From the NCBI GenBank assembly GCA_963675955.2, contig CAXXVR010000002.1, positions 1,426,001-1,490,000 of the forward strand: a stretch of 64,000 nucleotides of DNA. Reading direction: 5' to 3'. The DNA is from Desulfocicer sp963675955 (lineage in GTDB: Bacteria; Desulfobacterota; Desulfobacteria; Desulfobacterales; Desulfobacteraceae). A program made the translations under genes and the position numbers. Shown piece after piece: positions 52,805-61,573 of this stretch (position 1 is its first letter; each line of letters begins with the position of its first letter). The notes beneath the pieces are model-generated. The model made no database searches. It worked only from the letters and a program-made list of their open reading frames with translations, and had not been told where the DNA came from.

Positions 52805-55800
52805 ATGACAAAATTCGCATCCGCATCAAAATTTTATCACCTTCATGTTCACACCGAGTATTCCCTGCTGGATGGGGCCATCCGCCTGGATGGCTTACTT
52901 CAGCGATGCCGGGACTTTGGCATGGATGCCGTTGCCATGACAGACCACGGTACCATGTTTGGTGCTGCACCTTTTAATGAAAAAGCGGCAAAGGCAGGTA
53001 TCAGACCCATCCTTGGGTGTGAAATGTATGTGGCTCCCCGGACCATCGCCCATAAAACGGCCCAGGATAATAAAGGCCTGAATCATCTGGTACTCCTTGC
53101 CAAAGACCGGGAAGGTTATTCCAATCTGTGTAAACTGGCATCCAAGGCCCAGCTGGAGGGCTTCTATTATAAGCCCCGGGTGGACAAAGAACTTTTGAGT
53201 CGCTACAGCAAGGGACTCATTGCCATGTCCGCCTGCCTTAAGGGTGAGCTTGCCCAGCGGATTCTGGAAAAAAAAATAGAAGAGGCCGATGAGGCTGCCC
53301 GTTATTTTTTGAAAACCTTCGGGGAGGATAATTTTTTTCTGGAGGTTCAGTACAACGGCATGGCCATCCAGGAGACGGTGAACCAGGGGTTGCTGGACCT
53401 GGGCCAGCGGCTCTCCATTCCCATGGTGGCCACCAACGACTGTCACTATCTTTCCAAAAACGATGTCCGTGCCCATGAGGCCCTTTTGTGTATCCAGACC
53501 GGTGATACCTTGAGCAACGAGAACCGGTTCAAATTTGATTCCGATCAGCTTTATTTTAAATCTCCCCAGGAGATGATGGACTCCCTGGGGCAGTATCCCG
53601 GTGCCATCGAAAACACCTGTAAAATTGCGGCCCGGTGCCAGGTGGAGTTTGATGATAAAACCTATCATTTTCCCCGGTATGAAACTGGCACGAATGAAAC
53701 GGTGGATCAGATTTTTGAACGTCAGGTGCGTGAGGGGTTTAAAAAACGCATGGCGGTTCTTAAGAAGAAGAACCCGGACATTGATGAAAAACTTTACCAG
53801 GAACGCCTGGATTACGAGATCGGCGTCATCCTGGATATGGGCTTTCCAGGCTATTTTCTCATTGTGGCGGATTTTATCAGATATTCCAATGAGAACGGTA
53901 TCCCCGTGGGACCGGGCCGGGGTTCGGCGGCTGGCAGCATGGTGGCCTACTCCATGGAAATAACGGCTCTGGACCCCATAGAGCATGGCCTGATCTTTGA
54001 ACGATTCTTAAATCCTGCACGTATCAGCATGCCTGATATTGATGTGGATTTTTGCATTGAAGGACGAGAGCAGGTCTATAAATATGTCATTGAGCGATAT
54101 GGTGGTGGCGACTATGTGTCCCAGATCATCACCTTTGGAAAATTAAAGGCCAAGGCCGTTATCCGGGATGTGGGAAGGGCCCTTGGGATTCCCCTGCCCG
54201 AGGTGGATATCATTGCAAAGATGGTTCCCGATGGTGCTAAAAACCTGACCCAGGCCATGGAAGAGGTACCGGCTATTCCTGAAAAGGCCGATGATGACGA
54301 GGCCATCCGGGAGTTGCTGGATATTTCCCTGCTGCTGGAAGGATTACCCCGCCACGCCTCCACCCATGCCGCCGGGGTGGTGATTTCCGATAAACCCCTT
54401 GTGGAGTACCTGCCCCTTTACAAAGGAAAAGAGGGGGAAGTGGTCACCCAGTTTGACATGAATTATGTGGAGAAACTGGGTCTTGTCAAGTTTGACTTTC
54501 TGGGGCTTCGCAACCTGACCGTCATTAAAAATACCCTTACGCTGCTGGAAAAACAAAATAAACCCATTCCGGATCTTCTGGATCTGGATTTTTCAGATAA
54601 AGAAACCTATGCCCTGCTGGCACGGGCTGATACCACCGGGGTATTTCAGCTGGAAAGTTCGGGTATGAAAGAACTCATTGTCCGGCTGCAACCTGCCTGC
54701 TTCAGTGATATTGTGGCCCTGGTGGCCCTGTATCGACCAGGACCCTTGGACAGTGGCATGGCCGATTCCTATGTGGAAAGAAAGCATGGCCGGGAAGAGG
54801 TGGTATACCTGTTTCCAGAGCTTGAACCCATCCTGAAGGAAACCTACGGGGTAATTCTCTATCAGGAGCAGGTGATGAAAATTGCCGGGGTCCTGGCCAA
54901 TTATTCCATGGCCGATGCAGACGGGCTTCGAAAAGCCATGGGTAAAAAAATTGCCGCCATGATGGAGGAGCACCGTGCCCTGTTTTTAAAGGGGGCCAAG
55001 GAAAATAACCTGTGTGAAAAAAAAGCAGCCGAGCTGTTTGATCTCATGGAAAAATTTGGTGGATATGGATTCAATAAATCTCACAGTGCCGCCTATGCCC
55101 TGATCTGTTTCCAGACGGCATTTCTGAAAGCTCATTATCCCAGGGAATACATGGCCGCCCTGATGACAAGTGAAATGAGCAACTCCGACAGTGTGGTCAA
55201 ATACATGGAGGAGTGCCGGAACCAGTCCATTGAGGTGCTGCCCCCGGATGTAAATGAATCCGATGCTGTTTTCACCGTTACAAGCACGGCCATCCGCTTT
55301 GGCATGGCCGCCGTTAAAAATGTAGGATCTGCCGCCATTGATTCCATTGTGGAGGCCCGTGACAGTGGTGGCCCCTTTAAAAGCATCTTTGATTTTTGTG
55401 AACGGGTTGCCCTTGGCAAGGTAAACAAGCGAGTTCTGGAGGCTCTGATTAAATGTGGCGCCTTTGATTCCACCGGTGCCAGGCGCAGCCAGCTTATGGC
55501 CATTCTGGAGGATGCCCTGGATCATGGTAATCGTATCCAGCGGGAAAAAGCTGATTCCCAGATGGATCTGTTTGCTGACATGGAAGGTGGTGTTGCCGCA
55601 CCTGCAAGTCTTCCCCGCATGCCCGACATTGAAGAATGGGACGCCAATGATCTTCTTGCCCTGGAAAAGGAGACCTTGGGCTTTTATATCACCGGCCATC
55701 CCCTGGAGAAATACCGAAAAATTCTGGCCACCTATGCCAACTACAACTCCACCACCATTCATGATGCCATGGATAATATGGGCGTGCGTGTTGGGGGAAC

Positions 55801-56341
55801 CATTCGACCCTTGAAGGTATTGAAAACAAAAAAGGGAGATCTCATGGCCTTTGCGGCCCTGGAAGATATAACGGGCAGTGTGGAGGTGGTGGTGTTCCCC
55901 GAAGCCTATGCAGAATTTCATCAGCTGATTTCCGATGAGGTGCCGGTGATTGTCCAGGGACAGGTTCAGAAAAAAGAAAATGCCATCAAGCTCCTTGCCG
56001 ATCGTATTGTGCCCATGGAAATGGCGGAAAAGGAGTGGACGTCCAGTATTTTAGTGCACCTTCATACCCGTGGTGCTGAAACGGATGTGCTTGAAAAACT
56101 CAAAACCATTGTGGATAGATATCCGGGGGAGTGCCCGGTGTATCTGTCCATCCATATAGATGGTGGATCCACTGTGGTGATGCAGCTTTCCGAAGCTGAT
56201 CGCCTGGAACCGGCCCCGGGGCTTTTTAAGGATGTTACATCCCTTCTGGGACCAGATGCCATTGAATCGCGCTGTGCGCCTGTGAAAACCCGGGCAAAGA
56301 AGAAAAAGTGGTATCCCAGAAACGGGAATGGCCAAAATTGA
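52805..56341 (+). CDS. dnaE: DNA polymerase III subunit alpha
   Basis: The replicative polymerase is 1178 residues from ATG 52805 (MTKFASASKFYHLHVHTEYSL); 45 upstream codons in frame are not DnaE-like. The N-terminal PHP domain is LHVHTEYSLLDGA, AMTDHGTMFGA. The polymerase region has VGPGRGSAAGSMVAY, the catalytic PDIDVDFC, HASTHAAGVVIS and YRPGPLDSGMADSYV. Late in the chain are the tandem HhH region (KSIFDFCERV..NKRVLEALIKCGAFD) and an OB fold (VRVGGTIRPLKVLKTKKGD). It has full family length. A CATCCCCAC..GTGGGGATG pair lies in the 277 bp before it (about 52540-52620). Confidence 0.97.
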   Translation: MTKFASASKFYHLHVHTEYSLLDGAIRLDGLLQRCRDFGMDAVAMTDHGTMFGAAPFNEKAAKAGIRPILGCEMYVAPRTIAHKTAQDNKGLNHLVLLAKDREGYSNLCKLASKAQLEGFYYKPRVDKELLSRYSKGLIAMSACLKGELAQRILEKKIEEADEAARYFLKTFGEDNFFLEVQYNGMAIQETVNQGLLDLGQRLSIPMVATNDCHYLSKNDVRAHEALLCIQTGDTLSNENRFKFDSDQLYFKSPQEMMDSLGQYPGAIENTCKIAARCQVEFDDKTYHFPRYETGTNETVDQIFERQVREGFKKRMAVLKKKNPDIDEKLYQERLDYEIGVILDMGFPGYFLIVADFIRYSNENGIPVGPGRGSAAGSMVAYSMEITALDPIEHGLIFERFLNPARISMPDIDVDFCIEGREQVYKYVIERYGGGDYVSQIITFGKLKAKAVIRDVGRALGIPLPEVDIIAKMVPDGAKNLTQAMEEVPAIPEKADDDEAIRELLDISLLLEGLPRHASTHAAGVVISDKPLVEYLPLYKGKEGEVVTQFDMNYVEKLGLVKFDFLGLRNLTVIKNTLTLLEKQNKPIPDLLDLDFSDKETYALLARADTTGVFQLESSGMKELIVRLQPACFSDIVALVALYRPGPLDSGMADSYVERKHGREEVVYLFPELEPILKETYGVILYQEQVMKIAGVLANYSMADADGLRKAMGKKIAAMMEEHRALFLKGAKENNLCEKKAAELFDLMEKFGGYGFNKSHSAAYALICFQTAFLKAHYPREYMAALMTSEMSNSDSVVKYMEECRNQSIEVLPPDVNESDAVFTVTSTAIRFGMAAVKNVGSAAIDSIVEARDSGGPFKSIFDFCERVALGKVNKRVLEALIKCGAFDSTGARRSQLMAILEDALDHGNRIQREKADSQMDLFADMEGGVAAPASLPRMPDIEEWDANDLLALEKETLGFYITGHPLEKYRKILATYANYNSTTIHDAMDNMGVRVGGTIRPLKVLKTKKGDLMAFAALEDITGSVEVVVFPEAYAEFHQLISDEVPVIVQGQVQKKENAIKLLADRIVPMEMAEKEWTSSILVHLHTRGAETDVLEKLKTIVDRYPGECPVYLSIHIDGGSTVVMQLSEADRLEPAPGLFKDVTSLLGPDAIESRCAPVKTRAKKKKWYPRNGNGQN

Positions 56342-56374
56342 TGAGGTAATGAAACAAAAGAAAGGTAATATGAT

Positions 56375-57133
56375 ATGGGATGGCTTGGAAAAGTAGTGGG
56401 AGGGACCATCGGGTTCGCATTGGGTGGTCCCATTGGTGCTGTGGCAGGAGCTGCCTTTGGTCATACATTTGATAAAAAGGAAGAATTGTATCTTTCAGAA
56501 GGGGGGATGTCTCCCAATCTGTCCACGGATGAACAGGCCCAGATGACCTTTTTTGTGGCGGCATTTTCCATGCTGGCCAAGTTAACCAAGGCCGATGGCA
56601 AGGTGACTGATTCTGAAATTGCCTCCATTGAGGCCTTCATGACAAGGGATTTGAACCTCGATGCCGATGGTAGAAACAGTGCCGTGAATATTTTTCGTCA
56701 GGCCCTGAATTCCCCGGAAAGCTTTGATGCCTTTGCCCTGCAGTTTTACCGGGTATTTCACATGCAGCCCCGAATCATTGAGCTGATGATGGATGTGCTT
56801 TTTCGTGTATCCGTGGCCGATGGTGCCATCTCCTCCCAGGAGGAGGTACTTCTTCAATCAGCGGCAGGTATCTTTAATATCCATGCCATGGACTATGAAA
56901 AAATAAAGGCACGGTATGTAAAGACTGTGAACAAAGCCTATGCCGTGCTGAAATGTGATGAAAATGCCAGCAATGAGGAGCTTAAGAAAAGTTATCGAAA
57001 GCTGGTGTCTGAATACCATCCGGACAAGATCGCATCCAAGGGTCTGCCCGAGGAATTCACTGCCCTTGCCAGTGATAAGTTCCGGGAAATTCAGGAAGCC
57101 TGGGAAAGCGTTAAAACAGAACGGGGTATTTAG
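56375..57133 (+). CDS. TerB-like and J-domain co-chaperone, DjlA type
   Basis: The 252-residue protein has a Gly-rich N-terminal hydrophobic segment (VVGGTIGFALGGPIGAVAGAAFG), likely membrane-associating. A TerB-like helical domain follows (FFVAAFSMLAKLTKADGKVTDSEI to VADGAISSQEEVLLQSAAGIF, about residues 50-170), then a C-terminal J-domain (AYAVLKCDENASNEELKKSYRKL, HPD in SEYHPDKIASKG). The layout is that of DjlA, which activates DnaK at the inner membrane. It lies 33 bp after dnaE with AAAGGTAATAT before the ATG. Confidence 0.88.
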   Translation: MGWLGKVVGGTIGFALGGPIGAVAGAAFGHTFDKKEELYLSEGGMSPNLSTDEQAQMTFFVAAFSMLAKLTKADGKVTDSEIASIEAFMTRDLNLDADGRNSAVNIFRQALNSPESFDAFALQFYRVFHMQPRIIELMMDVLFRVSVADGAISSQEEVLLQSAAGIFNIHAMDYEKIKARYVKTVNKAYAVLKCDENASNEELKKSYRKLVSEYHPDKIASKGLPEEFTALASDKFREIQEAWESVKTERGI

Positions 57134-57182
57134 GTGTTACGATCAGGCCCGAGAATGGTAAGAGTATGGATCTAGGCTAAAA

Positions 57183-57929
57183 TCAGGGAATACACGACAC
57201 CCCTGCAAATTCAGGTTCGTGCAGGGGCAGCAAAATATCTGCCATATCCCGGACTTTAAGCATGATATCGTAGGCATCAAAGGCATTGACAAGGGTGCCA
57301 GGTGGAATGACTTCCATCTCCATTGCCCGGATCTCCCTGGGTGGATTAAAATTTTCTTTGATTACGCAAAATCCGGTAATGACCGCCTTGCCTTCTTCTG
57401 TATCTATGATCACACTCATTCCGCCATCGGTGTGTACCGGGGTGTGCATGCAGGTAATGCCCGGCACCACTTCAGTATCTTGTGTCATGATTCGTATCTG
57501 GCCGTTTTCCTCAACATCCTCGATGTAATCCTCCAGATATCGAAAATCAAGGGGGTGGGGATCATGGATTCGCTTAAGCTCTTTTTCATGGACATAAATG
57601 GCTGCATTGCTGCATTTATAATCATTTTCACAGTGATCGTTGTGCAGATGGGTGTGGATGATGATGTCGATGGATTCAGGGGTCAGACCGAACCGGGCAA
57701 GACCCGTTTCAAAGGTATATATTTTTCCACCAATGGCCTTTTCCCGCTCTTCGGACTGGATGGGACTCATCTCTCCGGTATCCACCAGGATGTTTTTGTC
57801 TCCCCCTTTGATGTACCAGCTGTAAATGGGTATTGTGTAAGGCTGCCCGGCACCGTGCTGGTAGGTCATCATGCTTTTGTCAAATACTTTTGTACCCATC
57901 ACAATGGGATGAATGGTGTAGGATGTCAT
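57183..57929 (-). CDS. Metallo-beta-lactamase-fold hydrolase, lactonase-like
   Basis: The start ATG 57929 overlaps the stop of the upstream gene (ATGA), giving 248 residues. The metal site HTHLHNDHCEND is present (about residues 94-105). Later ligands would be His in HTPVHTDGGMS and the Asp in a segment that reads VITGFCVIKEN, where many relatives have GD; the final His is in LPLHEPE. The sequence resembles the N-acyl-homoserine-lactonase family in layout, but the substrate cannot be told. The apparent GD-to-GF change could weaken the second metal site. Confidence 0.8.
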   Translation of the reverse strand: MTSYTIHPIVMGTKVFDKSMMTYQHGAGQPYTIPIYSWYIKGGDKNILVDTGEMSPIQSEEREKAIGGKIYTFETGLARFGLTPESIDIIIHTHLHNDHCENDYKCSNAAIYVHEKELKRIHDPHPLDFRYLEDYIEDVEENGQIRIMTQDTEVVPGITCMHTPVHTDGGMSVIIDTEEGKAVITGFCVIKENFNPPREIRAMEMEVIPPGTLVNAFDAYDIMLKVRDMADILLPLHEPEFAGVSCIP

Positions 57930-58318
57930 GCCGTTTTCTCCCATACCTGGGGTGTATAGTTTTCCGGCAGGTGGGCGGAGCCCTTGACGCAGGTCATGCC
58001 GGTTTCCTGGTGTACCTTGTCAATAATACTGTCAATGTTGTCGCAGAATCCACCCTGGGCATCCTCCCATTTTCCCTCTTTTTTACGGGCAAAGGTGCAG
58101 GTGACAAAATGGATGGACTCCACGCCTTTTGATTTCAGAATTTTTGCAAAGTTCACCACATTGTCTCCGGGGCACCTGCAGGTAAACACCCCTGCGGGAA
58201 AACAGCTGTCATCATACCTGGCAAACCCCTGTTTCTGATCCATCATGCATTTGAAGCAGCCGGTTAAAGGACAGCTGTTTTCATTTTTTTCACAGCGAAT
58301 AAGGGCGGTTTTTGTCAT
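57926..58318 (-). CDS. CGGC-domain metal-binding protein
   Basis: The 130-residue cytoplasmic protein is rich in Cys: IRCEKNENSCPLTGCFKC at the start, then SCFPAGVFTCRCPGDN and VTCTFARKK. The pattern fits the CGGC (predicted metal-binding) family known mostly from anaerobes, whose function is unknown. It is translationally coupled to the MBL hydrolase by an ATGA overlap, so the two probably act together. A strong AAAGGAGGTATCATT site precedes the start. Confidence 0.8.
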   Translation of the reverse strand: MTKTALIRCEKNENSCPLTGCFKCMMDQKQGFARYDDSCFPAGVFTCRCPGDNVVNFAKILKSKGVESIHFVTCTFARKKEGKWEDAQGGFCDNIDSIIDKVHQETGMTCVKGSAHLPENYTPQVWEKTA

Positions 58319-58516
58319 AATGATACCTCCTTTTGGAATTCGGTAAAAAGTAAACTTTATCTGGCATCCTTCATTTCAGTCCAAAGTACTTTATGCTTTT
58401 AGAGCAATAGCCTACAAAATATAGGCTTGTTATGCCAGAAAGTATAAACTGGCAAATCAAGGATGCCCTTTATTACTACAGATTCGGCCCCGAAAAGCAG
58501 GTCGGTATGTCTCATT

Positions 58517-59938
58517 TCACTGCTGTACAATATGTCCGGAAAGCAAGTGTAAACCTGCGTCTTCCCGGATATGATCCAGCTGTATGGAAACCACCTTTTT
58601 TTTCAGATCATCGGGTCCATCCACCTGGATGGTGAGATAATTGCTGGTCACCGCCTTGAATTTTCCTGTGTTGGCATCTCTTTTTTCCTGGATAATCGCC
58701 TCCAGGGATCTGCCCACATGGCTTTTCTCAAAGGCCCGGGTTTTTTCTTCACCCAGGTTTCGCATGATGCGGCATCGTTCCCGGATGATATCCCGGGGCA
58801 CCTTGTCCGGATAATCAAAGGCCGGGGTTCCCTCCCGGGGAGAGAAAGGAAACACATGAAGATGTGTGACAGGAAGGGACTCGATGAGATCAAAGGTGTT
58901 TTTAAAGGCGGCCTCGGTTTCTCCGGGGAACCCCTGGAGAATATCCACCCCAATGGCCGCACGGGGCATTTTATTTCGAATTTTTGTGACAAGATCGGCG
59001 AACAGGGCAGTGTCATAGGGCCGTTTCATGCGTGATAGAATGCCATCATCCCCGCTTTGCAGGGGGATATGAAAATGGTCGCAGAAGATGGGATTGTCTG
59101 CCATGAGATCAATGATGTTGTCCGTGAATTCCCGGGGCTCCACGGAACTCAGGCGAATGCGGTGAATGGGATTTTCTCGGACAATGCGCCGGAGAAGGGA
59201 TTCCAGGGAACTTTTTTCCTTAAAATCAAGTCCATAGGCCCCGGTGTGAATGCCGGTGATGATGGCCTCTGCATACCCTGCCTGGTGCAGGGCACGGAGG
59301 TGGGACATCACCTCTTTTTGAGGCATGCTGCGGCTGCGACCCCGGGCATAGGGAACAATGCAGTAGGTGCAAAAGGCGTTACACCCATCCTGAATTTTCA
59401 GGTAGGCCCGGGTGTTGTCCCCGGTGACCGCCGGTGAAAAACAATAAAACTGTGTGTCCCGGCAGGCTGTAGATTCCGGATCTTTGAGGGCCTTAAGGCC
59501 CCCTTGAACCACGGAGATTTCCATGGGCCTGGAACTATGGATGTCTTTTTTCAGATTCCGGTGGGCAGGGCAGGGCTCCTGATCCAGATCCTGAAAGCCG
59601 GCAGATGCCAGGATGGCACCTGCAATGTTAAATTTGTTTTTATGGCCAATGACATGGTCCACCTCTTTGATTTTTCTGATTTCATGGGCCGCTGTCTGGG
59701 CATGACAGCCGGTGACAATGATTCTGGCCCGGGGGTTACCTCTGATGATGCTGCGGATTTCCTGGCGGGACTGCCGGGCAGCCCGGGCGGTTACGGCACA
59801 GGTGTTGATAATACACACGTCTGCCTTTTCGCTGTGGGGGGTGCTCATCCATCCATGGGCCGCCAGTTCCGATGCAATGCCGTCGGACTCATACTGGTTG
59901 ACCTTGCATCCCAATGTGGTGATATAAAATAAATTCAT
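58517..59938 (-). CDS. mtaB: tRNA t6A37 methylthiotransferase MtaB
   Basis: The 473-residue radical-SAM enzyme converts t6A37 to ms2t6A in tRNA-Lys. The N-terminal UPF0004 domain has TTLGCKVNQYESDG, CIINTCAVTARAARQS and VTGCHAQ, which supply the three Cys of the auxiliary cluster. The radical-SAM motif is CNAFCTYCIVPYARGRSRS. FSPREGTPAFDYPDKVP and a C-terminal TRAM domain complete it. The TLGCKVNQYE signature separates MtaB from MiaB and RimO. Its ATG overlaps the stop of mnmA (ATGA). Confidence 0.93.
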   Translation of the reverse strand: MNLFYITTLGCKVNQYESDGIASELAAHGWMSTPHSEKADVCIINTCAVTARAARQSRQEIRSIIRGNPRARIIVTGCHAQTAAHEIRKIKEVDHVIGHKNKFNIAGAILASAGFQDLDQEPCPAHRNLKKDIHSSRPMEISVVQGGLKALKDPESTACRDTQFYCFSPAVTGDNTRAYLKIQDGCNAFCTYCIVPYARGRSRSMPQKEVMSHLRALHQAGYAEAIITGIHTGAYGLDFKEKSSLESLLRRIVRENPIHRIRLSSVEPREFTDNIIDLMADNPIFCDHFHIPLQSGDDGILSRMKRPYDTALFADLVTKIRNKMPRAAIGVDILQGFPGETEAAFKNTFDLIESLPVTHLHVFPFSPREGTPAFDYPDKVPRDIIRERCRIMRNLGEEKTRAFEKSHVGRSLEAIIQEKRDANTGKFKAVTSNYLTIQVDGPDDLKKKVVSIQLDHIREDAGLHLLSGHIVQQ

Positions 59939-60966
59939 TGAATAATTCCTGCCCCGATGACCCTGTCTTCCAGATAAAAAACAGCCACTTGACCTGGGGT
60001 GACGGCATGTTGCGGCTGATTAAATTCCACCTGAATGCCATGGCAACAGGGTGTCAGACGTGCGGTTTCTCCTTTGTGGCTGTATCGAATTCTGGCTTCA
60101 ACGGTCATGGGTTCTTTAAGGGGGCTGGATAACAGCCAGTTCACCTGGTTTACAAAAAAATGCCTTTCCAGAAGATCTTCCTTGAAGCCCACCACCAGAC
60201 GATTGTTTTTCATGTCGATTTTTTTGACATAATAGGGGGCCGGCCCCGGGCAGTTCAATCCCCGGCGCTGTCCTACGGTGTAGCGATGCAGACCATTGTG
60301 TTGTCCCACGATGGTGTCATCTGAGGTGACAATGGCACCGGGGGTAAAAGTATCTTTTTCGGCACGGGGGGCAATAAATTCGGCAAAGGAGGCTTCCTTG
60401 ATAAAACAGATATCCTGACTTTCTTTTTTTTCAGGAGGGGTCAGTCCATTGGCCACAGCCAGAGCCACCACAGCCTGTTTGGTCATGTCTCCCAATGGAA
60501 ATATTGTGTTTTTCAGCTGATCCCTTGTGAGCATGGCCAGAAAATAGGATTGTTCTTTGAGGATGTCCATGCCCCGGTGAAGGGCGGGGTTCCCCTCATC
60601 ATCGCCTCGAATCCGGGCATAATGACCCGTTGCAATATGGGTGGCTCCATGTTGTTTTGCAGCCTTTACCAATGCGTCGAATTTGATGGTACGATTGCAA
60701 ACAACACAGGGGTTGGGGGTCCGTCCGGAAAGATAGGTGGCAGTGAAGTAATTTACCACATGGGAGGTGAAGGCCGAAGACAGATCAACGGTGAAAATTT
60801 CCATGTCCAGCTGTCGGGAAAGGGCCGGGATATCAACTGGATGGGCTTCATACCCTGTGGTGAAATGGATACCAAACAGTTCACCCCGGTTCTTTTGCCG
60901 GAGCAGAAAGGCGGAAACAAGGGAGTCCACCCCCCCGCTCAGGGCAATGGCAATGGTTTTTTTCAC
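59935..60966 (-). CDS. mnmA: tRNA-specific 2-thiouridylase MnmA
   Basis: MnmA puts sulfur at C2 of wobble uridine in tRNA-Lys/Glu/Gln. I start it at GTG 60966 (VKKTIAIALSGGVDS), which overlaps the stop of the ferredoxin gene (GTGA); this gives 343 residues. The PP-loop is SGGVDS. Catalytic Cys candidates are in PNPCVVCNRTIKFD and SQDICFIKEASF. GHYARI and YTVGQRRGLN match the tRNA-binding parts. The middle gene of a three-gene overlapping operon. Confidence 0.93.
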   Translation of the reverse strand: MKKTIAIALSGGVDSLVSAFLLRQKNRGELFGIHFTTGYEAHPVDIPALSRQLDMEIFTVDLSSAFTSHVVNYFTATYLSGRTPNPCVVCNRTIKFDALVKAAKQHGATHIATGHYARIRGDDEGNPALHRGMDILKEQSYFLAMLTRDQLKNTIFPLGDMTKQAVVALAVANGLTPPEKKESQDICFIKEASFAEFIAPRAEKDTFTPGAIVTSDDTIVGQHNGLHRYTVGQRRGLNCPGPAPYYVKKIDMKNNRLVVGFKEDLLERHFFVNQVNWLLSSPLKEPMTVEARIRYSHKGETARLTPCCHGIQVEFNQPQHAVTPGQVAVFYLEDRVIGAGIIQ

Positions 60967-61394
60967 TGGAACATTTCTTCGGTGTTTTTGGAGTAAAGAC
61001 CCATGGCCCGGGTGGGACAGGTGACAATGCACAGCTCACACACGGTGCACTTGTCTTTATCATAGATGACTTCCATCTCCGGTCGTTTCACATAAAGGGC
61101 CTGGGTGGGACAAACGGCGGTGCAGGCACCGCAGTGGGTACATTTTGAGGTGTCCCGCCAGATTTCCTGTTCGGCGGAGCTGACCCGGACCCCTTGGTTT
61201 TTAAGGAATTTAACCCCTTTTTTGTAATTATCCCGGGTGCCGAAAATTTCAAGGACCATATACCCATCCTTACTGTTGGATACCTTGGCACCAAGGATGT
61301 TGAACAATAGATCATATTTCTTGGTCAGGTAACACACCACAGCTTTTTGTGCCACATCCGGTGGAAAATGAAGAATTAATATTTTAGAATACAA
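60963..61394 (-). CDS. NIL-domain ferredoxin with two 4Fe-4S motifs
   Basis: The 143-residue protein has an N-terminal NIL domain (KILILHFPPDVAQKAVVCYLTKKYDLLFNILGAKVS, about residues 4-70), a ligand-binding fold first seen in MetN. Two 4Fe-4S sites follow, CTHCGACTAVCPTQAL and CTVCELCIVTCPTRAM. Such NIL-ferredoxins are linked to sulfur metabolism in anaerobes and methanogens, for example homocysteine synthesis. Here it overlaps mnmA, so a role in electron or sulfur supply to tRNA thiolation is a reasonable inference. The start ATG 61394 follows GCGGAGGAACTGCTTTG. Confidence 0.88.
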   Translation of the reverse strand: MYSKILILHFPPDVAQKAVVCYLTKKYDLLFNILGAKVSNSKDGYMVLEIFGTRDNYKKGVKFLKNQGVRVSSAEQEIWRDTSKCTHCGACTAVCPTQALYVKRPEMEVIYDKDKCTVCELCIVTCPTRAMGLYSKNTEEMFQ

Positions 61395-61573
61395 AGCAGT
61401 TCCTCCGCTTTTTTGAAATAATTTTTTGACAAAATCACAATTTAAGAAATATTATGGTTGCGGTCAAGGCTTATATTTGTACCCTGTGTTTGAAAGCTGG
61501 CAATTTGGATTTTAAATGGGAAATCTGGCATCCTTGATTTTATTCACAACGTACTTTTTCAGAGGCTCAAACC

